Source: Nocardia brasiliensis (GTDB lineage Bacteria > Actinomycetota > Actinomycetes > Mycobacteriales > Mycobacteriaceae). Taken from it: a stretch of 64,000 bases of DNA. Below the pieces are notes generated by a model, which was given only the letters and a program-made list of their open reading frames with translations, was not told where the DNA came from and searched no databases. The position numbers and the translations under genes are program-made. Below, one piece after another: positions 44,685-54,800 of the stretch. Numbering within the stretch: position 1 is the first letter of the stretch; each line of letters begins with the position of its first letter. Location of the stretch: positions 1,612,001-1,676,000 of the forward strand of contig NZ_CP046171.1 of assembly GCF_011801125.1 (NCBI RefSeq), given 5' to 3'.

Positions 44685-45080
44685 TTATCTGGGCGCGATC
44701 GTGCGGTGCGGTAGTTCCCGGATCAGCGTGCAGACCGTCAGCAGCACGATGACGACCAGTATCAGTGCGAAGTCCGGATAGCGGGCCGCGAACACGACGC
44801 TGTCGACCCCGCTGACGGCGACCGCGGCGACGCCGACCGGATAGGCGCTCGGCCTGCGGCTGAGCAGGTAGCCGCCGCAGCAGATGATCAGTATCGCAAC
44901 GACGAACAGGTACCAGCCGGGCCGGGTCGAGGTCGATGGCTGGGTCACCGTCTGCCGCATGAAGCAGATCTTCCGGTCGGTGAGTGCGGCAGTGGCGGCG
45001 AGCAGTTGCACGAACCCGGCGGAGATGGCGAGCGCGCCCGAGTAGCGGGGTGCGTTCGCGCTGTGCCGAATTCTTCGCAT
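44685..45080 (-). CDS. Hypothetical membrane protein
   Basis: The 131-residue protein has three or four hydrophobic segments: an N-terminal one (SGALAISAGFVQLLAATAAL), WYLFVVAILIICCGGYLLS, VGVAAVAVSGVDSVVFAARY and DFALILVVIVLLTVCTLI. Short polar loops separate them. No motif was recognised. It is divergent from the large hydrophobic-protein gene. Confidence 0.55.
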   Translation of the reverse strand: MRRIRHSANAPRYSGALAISAGFVQLLAATAALTDRKICFMRQTVTQPSTSTRPGWYLFVVAILIICCGGYLLSRRPSAYPVGVAAVAVSGVDSVVFAARYPDFALILVVIVLLTVCTLIRELPHRTIAPR

Positions 45081-45327
45081 CGGATCACTCCTCGCCGAAA
45101 CGGTGGTGATATCCCTCGTCGGGCATATCCGACGATTTACCGCATTCCCGTGGTACGGGCGGGCGGGCTTTCATCACTACTATTTGTATGGAAACCGAGA
45201 TCACACCGCATATTTCATCCAAACCTTTTTTCAAAGCGACCGATTCTCGATAGCGCTTGTGGTCGATTATTGCCATATTCTCCCGATGCGAAGTATTCGA
45301 AATCCTCAGTGAAAGGCATAGCGAGCC

Positions 45328-48300
45328 GTGGAAACGTCGAACAGCTATATGCCCGATGTCAGATCGCGAGTCACCAAAGCCTCGAACCGGCATCGGAAGA
45401 AGATCGCCAGAAACCGCCGCGGGCTGTACGCGGCCGCCGCCTTCGCCTCGGTCGCGACCGCGTCCCTCGGCGCGGGTGGCCTCGCCCACGCCGATACCGC
45501 CCCGCCCATCGACAACGGGCTGATCACCCAGTTCGGGACCAGCGTGGGGTCGGTGCTCGATCCCGGCACCCGGACCCAGGTGGAGTCGGCGCTGACCGGG
45601 GTCGCGTCGCTGACCCAGGGAACTCCGCTGGCCGACTCCGTCGACAGCTTCGCCACCGCGGTGCGCGGACCCGCGCCGGCGTCCGCACCGACACCCGAGG
45701 CCGTATCGGCCCCGGATTCGCCTGCGCCGCTGCTTCATTCGGCGGTGCGCAGCACCGACGCCGGTAACGCCGGGATCGCGGTCAACGGCGGCACCGGCCG
45801 AGCACCCGCCGCGGTCGAGGAGATCGCGGGCGCGGTCGGTCAGATCGCCGGCTCGGGCCTGGACCTGCGGCAGATCGGGGCATGGGCGGAGCAGCTGCCC
45901 GCCGGGCCGTTGCAGCAGCCGGTGCAGGATCTGCTGGCCTTCGTCCGCGATGCCACCGAGCAGGCGGGTGCGCGCCGGACCGACCCGGCCGCCAACGCGC
46001 TGGACACCCTGATCACGCAGGCTCGCGCGGTCTTCGACTTCCCGGAGGCGGGCGAGGATCCGACCAAGGCACTGCGCGAGCTGGTCGAACCGGTCATCGC
46101 CACGGCCTCCGGTGCGGACTGGTCGCCGGTGCTCGCCGCGATCGCTCCCGCGGTGCAGCAGGTGGCATCGGGTGCCGACATCACGACGGTGCTCACCGAG
46201 CACCTGACGCCGCTGTTGCAGTCGGGGCCGCTCGCCGACGTGGTCCGCCCGATCATCGTGCACTTCGCGCCCGTGCTGCAGGAGATGGCGCCCACCCTCA
46301 CCGCCGTTTCCCAGGGCTCGTTGCCGACGACCGCACTGCTCGGCGCCCTCGAACAGGTGCTGCGCTCCGGGACGCTGACCACCGTGCTGGCCCCGTTCAC
46401 CGGGTTCCTGACACCGGTGCTCGCGGCGTTCGCCGATCCCGGCTCGGCGTTCGCGCCCATCCGCGACACGCTGCTGCAGGTGGTGCGCGGGCTGCTCCCC
46501 GGCCAGCTGCACCAATCCGCGCTGGCGCTGCCGATCGTGCTGCCGCTGGTCGCCATTCCGATCTTCCTGGCGATCCTCGCCATGCCGGTGGTCGGCGTGG
46601 TCGTGCTCGGTCTCGCGGCGGCGGCGCTGGTGGCCGCCGTGGTCGGGGTCGTGGTCGTCGGCGGCCTGATCGCCGCGGCGGTGGTCGGCGCGCTCGTGGT
46701 CGGGGCGATCGTGCTGGCACCGGTGCTGGTGGTCGTCGGCATCATCGCGCTGCCGGTCGTCATCGCCGGACTGATCGCCTTCCAGTTCGTCGCGCCGTTC
46801 GTGCTCGCCGGCCTGCTCGCGGCGATCGTGGTGGTCGGCGTCGGCGCGGTGCTGGCCGCCGCGGCGGCGCTGGTCATCGGCATCGTGCTGACCGCGATCG
46901 CCTTCGTGGTGGCAGGCCTCTTCGCCGTCGTGGTGACGGCGTTGCTGCCGCCGCTGGCCCTGATCGTCGGTCCGCTGCTGTTCACGGGTGCGCTCGCGGT
47001 GCTGGTGGGTGGCCTGCTGCTCACCGCCGCGGCGGTTCTCGGCGTGCTGTTGCTCGGCGCGATCGGGATCGCGGTTCTGGCGGCGATCACCGGTCTGGCT
47101 TCGCTGCTGACCCCGTTCGGGCTGATCGCCCTGCCGATCCTGGTGGTGCTGCTCGTGCTCGCCGTCGCAGTGCTCGGCGCCGCCGCCGTGCTCGCGCTCG
47201 GTGTGCTGGTGGTGGCGGGCATCGCCGGTCTGGTGCTGCTCGGTATCGCGGCGGGCATCACCGTCACCTGGCTGCTCGCGCTGGCGCTGGTCGCGCTCGG
47301 CCTGGGCTGGGTCGCCGGTGTGATCCTCGGCTTCTTGGTCGGCACTGCCGCCAAGCTGCTTGCCCTCGGTGGTGTGCTGGCCGCGGCCGTGGCCGTGGTC
47401 TTCGGCACCATCGCCGCGGGACTGCTGATCCTGGCATTGCCGATCATCGGGCCGATCCTCGCGCCGCTGCTGTTCCTCGGACTGGTTGCGCTGCCCGTGG
47501 CACTGGCGCTGGCGTTCGCGCTCGGCGGGTTGGCGCTGGGTGTGGTGCTCACCGTGCTCTGCGTCTCCTCCGGTCTCGCGCTGCTGGCCGGGCTGTCGGC
47601 CGCGGTCCTCGTCGGTGCGGTGATCCTGATGGCGCTCATGCCGTACGCGATTCCGATCATCCTGCCCGCGGCGATCATCTTCGCGGCGATCATGGCCGGA
47701 TTGCTCACCCTGGTGACCGCCAGTGCCACCGTGCTGATCCTGATCGAGGGTGGCCTGTACACGCTGCTGGCGTTCGCCGCGGCGATCATCGGCGCCGGCC
47801 TGCTGTTCGTCAGCGGGTTCCTGTTGACGGTGGTCGCGTTCGTCGGCTTCGTGATCGCCGCCGCCCTGCTGATTCTGTTCTGCCCGCCGCTGGCGCTGCT
47901 GGCCTCGCCGCTGATCTTCGGCGGCATCCTGGCGGTGCTGCTGGGCACGATCGGGGTCACCATGGCGGTCGGTAGTGCGGTCGCGATCGGGATCGCGGCG
48001 GCCGCGCTCGGCTTCTTCGCCCTCTGGGCGACGGCGATCGTCGCGCTGGCCGCGACCTTCGTGCTGGTGTCGTCGCTGTTCCCGCCGCTGTGGCTGGTGA
48101 CGATTCCGATCGCGCTCGCGGCCATCGCGGTCGTGCTCGTCCTGTCCGCCATCGGTTTCGGTGCGGCGGTGCTGTTGGCGGCCGCGGTGTTCCTGATCGG
48201 CAACGCTATCGGTGTCGCTCTGGGTGTGCTCGCGATCGTCGCGGTGGCGGCGCTGGCGATCATCGGTGTGGCGCTCGCGGCCGTGCTCTCGGTGCCGTAC

Positions 48301-48774
48301 CTGCTGTTCTTCCCGGTCGCGGTCTTCGCGTTCCCGCTGGTGGCGCTCGCGCTGCTGGTGATCGCGTCGCCGTTCCTGCTGGTCGGGCTGGCGGTGGCGG
48401 CACTCGCGGCGCTCATCACCGCCGTGGGCGCCATCGGCATTCCGGTGCTCGCGGTGATCGGCGCGGTGGCGATGGCGGTCGGTGGCTGCGTGCTGTTCTT
48501 CGGTGCGATCGCGCTCGGCGTGCCGCTCAGCCTCTCGGCACCGCTGATCCTGGTCTCCAAGCCGATGGGCGCGACGGCCCGCTCCGGTCGCCGGGACGAG
48601 GCGGGTGACATCACCACGGCGGAGGTGGTGTCCGGGTTGCAGCACCTGCTGCGCCCCGAACCCGCTGCGGCGCAGCCGGTCTCGGCCACTTCGGCGGTTC
48701 CGACCGTCGGCACCGGTGTGACCGAGGGCCCGGTGCGGGCCAGCGAGAACCGTCTGGTGTCGGTCTCGTTGTGA
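45328..48774 (+). CDS. Giant exported hydrophobic protein of unknown function
   Basis: The 1148-residue protein has a long leader with an RR motif (RRGLYAAAAFASVATASLGAGGLAHA, split by context) and a soluble Ala/Leu/Gln-rich part to about residue 395. Then come about 680 residues made almost only of Ala, Val, Leu, Ile, Gly, Phe and Pro. In that block I find just one Lys and one Glu. A polar tail of about 70 residues follows (SKPMGATARSGRRDEAG). This would be 25-30 membrane spans with almost no charged loops. Third-position GC supports this strand. No family was recognised. Confidence 0.8.
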   Translation: METSNSYMPDVRSRVTKASNRHRKKIARNRRGLYAAAAFASVATASLGAGGLAHADTAPPIDNGLITQFGTSVGSVLDPGTRTQVESALTGVASLTQGTPLADSVDSFATAVRGPAPASAPTPEAVSAPDSPAPLLHSAVRSTDAGNAGIAVNGGTGRAPAAVEEIAGAVGQIAGSGLDLRQIGAWAEQLPAGPLQQPVQDLLAFVRDATEQAGARRTDPAANALDTLITQARAVFDFPEAGEDPTKALRELVEPVIATASGADWSPVLAAIAPAVQQVASGADITTVLTEHLTPLLQSGPLADVVRPIIVHFAPVLQEMAPTLTAVSQGSLPTTALLGALEQVLRSGTLTTVLAPFTGFLTPVLAAFADPGSAFAPIRDTLLQVVRGLLPGQLHQSALALPIVLPLVAIPIFLAILAMPVVGVVVLGLAAAALVAAVVGVVVVGGLIAAAVVGALVVGAIVLAPVLVVVGIIALPVVIAGLIAFQFVAPFVLAGLLAAIVVVGVGAVLAAAAALVIGIVLTAIAFVVAGLFAVVVTALLPPLALIVGPLLFTGALAVLVGGLLLTAAAVLGVLLLGAIGIAVLAAITGLASLLTPFGLIALPILVVLLVLAVAVLGAAAVLALGVLVVAGIAGLVLLGIAAGITVTWLLALALVALGLGWVAGVILGFLVGTAAKLLALGGVLAAAVAVVFGTIAAGLLILALPIIGPILAPLLFLGLVALPVALALAFALGGLALGVVLTVLCVSSGLALLAGLSAAVLVGAVILMALMPYAIPIILPAAIIFAAIMAGLLTLVTASATVLILIEGGLYTLLAFAAAIIGAGLLFVSGFLLTVVAFVGFVIAAALLILFCPPLALLASPLIFGGILAVLLGTIGVTMAVGSAVAIGIAAAALGFFALWATAIVALAATFVLVSSLFPPLWLVTIPIALAAIAVVLVLSAIGFGAAVLLAAAVFLIGNAIGVALGVLAIVAVAALAIIGVALAAVLSVPYLLFFPVAVFAFPLVALALLVIASPFLLVGLAVAALAALITAVGAIGIPVLAVIGAVAMAVGGCVLFFGAIALGVPLSLSAPLILVSKPMGATARSGRRDEAGDITTAEVVSGLQHLLRPEPAAAQPVSATSAVPTVGTGVTEGPVRASENRLVSVSL

Positions 48775-48789
48775 CGCTGTGAAACACGT

Positions 48790-48827
48790 GCCGGGGTCGG
48801 GCCGCGACAGTGCGGCCCGGCCCCGGC
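48790..48827 (+). terminator. Long hairpin terminator after the hydrophobic-protein gene
   Basis: A 16-base arm at 48790-48805 (GCCGGGGTCGGGCCGC) pairs with 48812-48827 across a six-base loop, with a single T-G pair. It starts 16 bases after the stop codon. It separates this gene from the lipase gene, which therefore needs its own promoter or read-through. Confidence 0.7.
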
Positions 48828-48855
48828 CCGATCCGAAAACCTCCAGGAAGTAGCG

Positions 48856-50079
48856 ATGTTCGGTATCAAGACCCGCGCGACGGCGCGACTGCTCTTTCCC
48901 GTTGTGCTCGTGGCCGCGGTGTCGGTCTGCGGTATCGGCCCGGCGGTGGCGTTGCCCCCGCTGCCCGGTGCGCCTGCCGCGCCCGCGCAGGACGAGTTCT
49001 ACACCCAGCCGGACGATCTGACGGGCCGCGGGATGGGCGAGGTGCTCGACAGCCGACCGGTCACGCTGCGCGATGTGCCCGCGCGCGTGCCGTTGACGGC
49101 CTGGCAGGTGAAATACGTGAGCCAGGATACGAAGGGGGTGCCCTGGACCACGGTGGCGACGATCATCCAGCCCGTCGGCGGCGCCCGGCTGGACCGGCTG
49201 GTCGCCTACGACCCGTGGATCGACGCTCTTGATCCACGCTGCAATCCCTCCTACCAGCTGCGCGCAGGCGCGCCCTTCATGGCGGGCTCGGGCATGCTCA
49301 CCGAGGTGATCAATCTCGCGGTGCTGCTCGACCGCGGTTACACCGTCGTCGTGCCCGACTATCTCGGTCCGCGAAACCATTTCACGGCCGCCTACGTCGA
49401 GGGCCGCAACACCCTCGACGGTATCCGCGCCGCGCTCGGCTTCGCGCCCGCGGGACTGGCGCGCTCGGCCCCGGTGGGCATGTTCGGATACTCCGGCGGA
49501 GCGCGCGGCACCGAGTTCGCGGCTGAGCTGGCCGCGGAATACGCGCCCGAACTCAATCTTGTCGGTACCGTCGCCATCGGCCTGCCCGTCGACCTGCGGG
49601 CGTCCGGGTGGCGGATGAACAAGACCCTGTTCGCCGGCCTGGACGTGGCATCGGCATTGGGTCTCGCCCGCGCCTACCCGGAGCTCGGCTTGGCCGCGAT
49701 GTTCACCGATCCACAGCTGGAACAACGGATTTCGGATCTGTGCAACGTCGAGATCCAGGCACGCTATGCCTTCGCCGACGGCCACGACATGACATTCGGC
49801 CGACGGTGGCCCCTCGACGAACCCGCGGTGGTGGCGGCGGTGGATTCCATCCGAGCCGGACAGCTGGGCACACCCGCGGCGCCGCTGTATCTGGCGGTCG
49901 CGGAGAACGACCAGGTGGCGCTGCCGGCGGACAACGATCGATTGGCTGCGGATTACCGTGCGCGCGGCGTCGCGCTGACCTACGTCAAAGTGCCGTTGGC
50001 CGACCATGTCTCGTCCATCTCGGTGGCGGGCCCGCCCGCCATGACGTGGTTGTCCGAGCGCTTGGACGGTGCCGCGTAG
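48856..50079 (+). CDS. Secretory triacylglycerol lipase (LIP family)
   Basis: The 407-residue protein carries a signal peptide (LLFPVVLVAAVSVCGIGPAVA). The core matches secretory lipases of mycolic actinomycetes and fungi: FYTQPDDLTGRGMGEVLDSR near the mature start, VPDYLGPRNHF, and the nucleophile elbow GMFGYSGGARG. A late ADHVSS supplies the likely catalytic His, with the Asp in AENDQV. It would hydrolyse lipids outside the cytoplasm. A GGAAG site precedes the ATG. Confidence 0.9.
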   Translation: MFGIKTRATARLLFPVVLVAAVSVCGIGPAVALPPLPGAPAAPAQDEFYTQPDDLTGRGMGEVLDSRPVTLRDVPARVPLTAWQVKYVSQDTKGVPWTTVATIIQPVGGARLDRLVAYDPWIDALDPRCNPSYQLRAGAPFMAGSGMLTEVINLAVLLDRGYTVVVPDYLGPRNHFTAAYVEGRNTLDGIRAALGFAPAGLARSAPVGMFGYSGGARGTEFAAELAAEYAPELNLVGTVAIGLPVDLRASGWRMNKTLFAGLDVASALGLARAYPELGLAAMFTDPQLEQRISDLCNVEIQARYAFADGHDMTFGRRWPLDEPAVVAAVDSIRAGQLGTPAAPLYLAVAENDQVALPADNDRLAADYRARGVALTYVKVPLADHVSSISVAGPPAMTWLSERLDGAA

Positions 50080-50253
50080 GCGATCGCGCGTCTTGGTGGT
50101 GCCCCGCTGTCGAACCGGGGTCTGCGCGGACATTGAGGTCTTTGACCTGGTGTATTAACTGGAAAGTTGCTCTAATTTCCTCGTGGTCACTCGGCGTGTC
50201 GCATTGCTGCCGGGTGCCGATGATGGGAACGGTCTAGCTCGCAAGGGGTTTCG
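50080..50253 (+). promoter_or_regulatory. Upstream region of the PUFA-like synthase operon
   Basis: This 174-base gap is the only non-coding space before the five-gene operon. TTGACC at 50142-50147, TATTAA at 50153-50158 and TCTAAT at 50171-50176 lie in an AT-richer patch; none of the pairs has ideal spacing. A CCCCG/CGGGG inverted repeat at about 50103-50120 may end the lipase transcript. An AAGGGG run precedes the first ATG. Confidence 0.35.
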
Positions 50254-51807
50254 ATGACGGTCCACACGACAGCCGCGCTCTTCCCGGGGCAGGGCGCCTA
50301 TTTCGCCGGTGCGCTGGCCGGGGTGCGTGACGTTCCCGAGGTTCGGGAGCTGGTGCGCGAGATCGACGAGGTGGCTGTCCGGCACGCGGGCGGCTCGGTG
50401 TCGGAACCCCTCTTCGCAACGGACGGTCCCGCCATCGATGAGCTGCTCGGTTCGGCGCCGGATCTGTTGCAGCTGGCGATATACACCGCCTCGGTGGCCG
50501 CCCATCGACTCCTGTTGAACCGAGGAGTACGACCGGATGTGCTGGTGGGGCACAGTTTTGGTGAGATAGCGGCACTGGTCGGCGCGGGCGCGTTCACCCC
50601 CGCCGACGGTGCGCGGATCGTATGTCACCGCGATGCCGCACTCCGGGAATCGGCTGAGCCGGACGGATATCTGCTCGCGGTGCGCGCCGATGCGGCGCGG
50701 GCCGAACGGATACTCGGCTTGATCGGCGACGCGCGGGCCGTCGTGGCCGCCGAAAACCATGACCAGCAAACGATTCTCGCCGGACCGCAGTCGGCGATGG
50801 ATACCGCGGTCGCGGTCGCGGCCGCACTCGGTCTCGGCGCACTGGCGCTACGTGCGCCGTACCCGTTCCACAGCCCGCTGGTGCACGAGGCCGCCTTCGA
50901 CTTCGCCGATCGGATCCGGGATATCCCGCAGGCGCCGCTGGGTGCGCGGGTCTATTCGCCGATCCTCGGTCGGGTCTATCGGGATGTCGACCGATTGACC
51001 GCGCTGTTGGCCGGGCACCTGATCCGGCCGGTGCGATTCGCCCCCGCGCTGCGGGAGCTACGGGCCGCCGGGGTCGGCGTCTTCGTCGAGTGCGGTCCGC
51101 TCGACGGCTTGACCAAGATCGCCCGCGCGGTGCTCGGCTCCGACGCGGAGTACGTCGCGCCCCTGACACCGGCGGCCGCCACTGTCGAAGTCATCGCCGA
51201 ACTGGCCGGGGTGCCGCATAATTCGTCCGGCGCGGACGAACAGGACGCGGTCCACCAGGCCCTGGCCCCAGGACTGTCCGCGGCGGAGTTCAAGCGACGG
51301 TGGCGCGAGCACGTCGAGCGCATCATGCACCGCACGATCGCCGAGTTCGATGCCGAGGTCGATCCGAGAGCAAGTGTCGCGAAGAGTGCCTCGACCGACG
51401 CACTGGACACCGAGGACTACGACTGGATCGCCCCGGCGCCCGTTCCGCGGGCGTCCGCGCCCACCGCACTACCCGCGGCACCCGCTGCGCCCGCACCGGC
51501 ATTCGCGCTGTCTTCGCCGGAACGCGCGGAATTGCTGCCCGGCGGGCCCGACATCGACGCGGTACCACCGCGTGCGGAACTCCTGCGGGAACTGGTGGTT
51601 CTGTACGCCGACGCGTTGGAGTACCCGCCCGAGGTGTTCGACGAGGACACCGATCTGGAATCCGAACTCGGTGTCGATTCGGTCAAGCAGACCGAACTGC
51701 TGCGCCGCGTCGGGGACAACTACCGGCTCGGGCCGCTGCCAACGGATTTCAAGCTCGGCGAGCACAATACGCTCGGGCGCATCGCCGACCTGATCAACTC
51801 TGGGTAG
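50254..51807 (+). CDS. Acyltransferase-acyl carrier protein didomain
   Basis: The 517-residue protein has an acyltransferase domain (about 5-300) with FPGQGAY, the Ser101 nucleophile in VGHSFGE and His206 in PYPFHSPL. A linker rich in Ala and Pro (about 395-425) leads to one carrier domain (about 435-517) with Ser476 in ESELGVDSVKQTELL. The D-S-V-K form of the carrier site is typical of PUFA-synthase and related carriers. It loads the extender unit, presumably malonyl, and holds the growing chain for the next gene's domains. Only one carrier domain is present, whereas PUFA synthases use several in a row. Confidence 0.9.
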   Translation: MTVHTTAALFPGQGAYFAGALAGVRDVPEVRELVREIDEVAVRHAGGSVSEPLFATDGPAIDELLGSAPDLLQLAIYTASVAAHRLLLNRGVRPDVLVGHSFGEIAALVGAGAFTPADGARIVCHRDAALRESAEPDGYLLAVRADAARAERILGLIGDARAVVAAENHDQQTILAGPQSAMDTAVAVAAALGLGALALRAPYPFHSPLVHEAAFDFADRIRDIPQAPLGARVYSPILGRVYRDVDRLTALLAGHLIRPVRFAPALRELRAAGVGVFVECGPLDGLTKIARAVLGSDAEYVAPLTPAAATVEVIAELAGVPHNSSGADEQDAVHQALAPGLSAAEFKRRWREHVERIMHRTIAEFDAEVDPRASVAKSASTDALDTEDYDWIAPAPVPRASAPTALPAAPAAPAPAFALSSPERAELLPGGPDIDAVPPRAELLRELVVLYADALEYPPEVFDEDTDLESELGVDSVKQTELLRRVGDNYRLGPLPTDFKLGEHNTLGRIADLINSG

Positions 51808-51816
51808 GCAGCCGCG

Positions 51817-54800
51817 ATGACCGGACCTCTCGACGGCAAGATCGCGTTGGTCACCGGTGGCGCCCGCGCGGTAGGCCGGGCGATCGCGCTGCGGCTGGCG
51901 GCCGATGGCGCGCTGGTGATCATCAACCATTTCCGCTCGCCCGCCGACGCGCGCGCGACCAAAGCCGAGATCGAGGCCGCGGGTGGCCGGGCGCACATCA
52001 TCCGCGCCTCGGTGGCCGACGCCGGCCAGCGCGATCGCATGTTCGACGAGATCGCCGCGACATTCGGTGCGCTCGACATCCTGGTCAACAGCGCGGCCAA
52101 CGGCAGGCTCGCCGCGGGCCCCGCAGTGGACGAGGCCATGATCGATCTCGCGATCGACACGAATCTCAAAGGCGGACTGGGCTGTTCGCGCCGGGCCCGG
52201 GAGCTGATGCGGGGCAGGGCAGGCGCGAGCATCGTCAACATCTCCACCCTCGGCGGTGGCCAGTTCGTGCTCTCGGACTACCTGGCCTGCGGGCCGGCCA
52301 AGGCCGCGGTCGAGGCGATGACCCGTTATCTCGCCGTCGAATTCGCCCCGGACGGCATCCGAGTGAACACCGCCGCCGCCGGACTGCTGGAAAGTCCGGT
52401 AGCACACCAGTTCCCGCAGGCCGAGGCGCTGCGGCAGGCGACGGTGGCCGCGACGCCGCTCGGCAGGCTCGGTACACCGGAGGAACTGGCCGCGATCGTG
52501 GCGTTTCTCGTGTCAGCGGATGCGAGCTGGGTGACCGGGCAGGTCTTGCTCGCCGACGGCGGGCTGTCCACCGGCGCGGCCATGTTGTCGCCGCCACTGC
52601 AACCGGCCGCGCCGAGGGACGATCGGACGGAGTCGATCGGCACACTGGCGGCGCACGATACCGACGATCTCGACGCCGAGGAAACGGTGGTGGTCGTCGG
52701 TATGGGGATCACCGTGTCGGGGGCCAACGACCCGGCGGAGTTCTGGCGTGAACTGCATACCGGCGCCGAGCGTTTCATGCCCGTGCCACCGGATCGGTGG
52801 GACAACACCAACTTTCACGATCCGGACCCGACCGCCGCGGACAAGTCGTACTCCGAGCATTCGGCCTTCATCACCGATTTCGTGCCGCACCCCCGGCTGG
52901 CTGCCGAACTCGCCGCCGCCGGGCAGACCCAGGACCAATGCGAATCCACCACACTGTGGTTGCGCAATTCGGTGCTGCAGGCCATGGACTCGGTGACAAC
53001 GCGTCCCACAGATCGCTGTGGATTCCTGGTCGGCTATACCGCTGATGGCAACCAGCACGCCGAGGAGGCGACGGTCGTGGCCGGGGCGCTGCGGCTGGCG
53101 CGAAATGCCGTGCGAAAACGCGGTATCGAGCACCAGGATGAGGGGCTCGCGGCCATCGAGGCGGCGCTGCGCGCCCGCTACCCGCGCAGCGTCACCGACC
53201 CGCAGCGGGTGTTTCCGCATCAGGTCGGTGCAGGCGCGATGGCGGGCATTCTGCCCGCGGACACCGAACTGCTGATGCTCGATACCGCGTGCTCGTCCTC
53301 GCTCTACGCCGTCGATCTCGGCCTGCGTGGGTTGCTGGACGGGCACTACGACGTGGCGGTCTGCGGTGGCGCGTTCGCGGTCGGGCCGCGCGGCTCGGTG
53401 CTGTTCGCCAAACTCAACGGCCTGTCCGCGCGCGGCGAGGTGCGCAGTTTCGACCGCACCAGCGACGGTGTGCTGTTCTCCGACGGTGCGGCCACGGTGG
53501 TGCTCAAGACCCTGCGCCGGGCGCGCGCGGACGGTGACCGAATCCTCGGTGTGCTGCGCGGGTTCGGCGCCTCCTCCGACGGCCGGGGCAAGGCGATCTA
53601 CGCACCGAACGCGGATGGCCAGGAGCTGGCCATCCGGCGCGCACAGGCGCGTCCCACTATGCGCGGGGTGCGTCCCGGCTGGGTGCTCGCCCATGCGACC
53701 GGCACCCAGGCCGGGGACAGCGCCGAGTTCGGCACTCTGCGCAAGACTCTGGCCGGTAGTGAGCCGGTACGGGTGACGTCCAACAAATCGGTGATCGGGC
53801 ACACCGGTTGGGCGGCGGGCACCGTGTCACTGGTGCAGGCGCTGCTCGGTTTCAGCAATGAGCTGATCCCACCGCAGCACCGATTCGACCAGCCCCCAGC
53901 GGAATTCATGATCGACGGGAGCAACCTGGAGATCCCGAAGGCGGCCGTGCGCTGGCCCGCTGGCGGTGACAAGCCGCGCGTCGCCGCGGTGTCGAGCTTC
54001 GGATTCGGCGGGACGAACGCACATCTCGTCGTCGAGGAGCCGCCGACTGTCGACTGGCGCGGACGCGGTGTGCCGACACCGCGATCGCAGCTCCAGGCCG
54101 CGCCTGCCCGATTGGCGGTGGTGGCGGTGGCCGCGCAGCTGCCCGGCACGACGCGGCCGCACGAGTGGCTCGCCGCCGAGCATCCGGTGACCACCTTCGG
54201 CGCGCGGTATCCGCTGCCGAGTGTCGCGGAGGTCAAGCTGCCGCCGGGGCTGCTGCGTGCGATCGATCGGTGCCAGCTGATGATCTTGGCCTGCGCCCGC
54301 GCGATCCATGCTGACCTCGGTGCCTTCTGGACCGCGAACAGCGCCGAAACCGGCGTCATAGTCGGTCATTTCGGTGAGACGCACAATGCCATGCATTACG
54401 CGACCCGTTCCTACCTCGACGACGTCGCGGCGACGTTGCGCGCCGATCCCGCACTGGCACGGGCGCCCTGGTTGCACGACTTGATCGCCGACTTGACGGC
54501 CGAGGTCGATGCGCTGGTTCCGCCCGCGACGGAGAACACCTTTCCGGGCATGATGCCCAACGTCATTCCCGCCAGGGTCGCGAACTACTTCGGGCTCAAC
54601 GGCTTGAACATGACGGTGGACACCGGGTTCACCGCCGCGCTTAGCGCCGTCGACGTGGCCGCCCGCTATCTGCGTTCCGGCGAACTGCGCATGGCACTGG
54701 TCGGCGGCATCAACGGCAACAGCACCGAGGAACAGCGCACGCTGCTCGGTGCGCTGCTGCCCGACGCGGCGCGGCTGGCCGAGGGCGCGTTCCTGCTGGC

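Noticed and set aside
45085-50133. A 1682-codon open frame on the minus strand across the hydrophobic-protein and lipase genes
   Set aside because: Its product is a low-complexity Arg/Asp/Gln/His string, the mirror of GCx/CTG/GTG codons on the plus strand. The plus frame has a leader peptide, high GC at third positions and a terminator after its stop.
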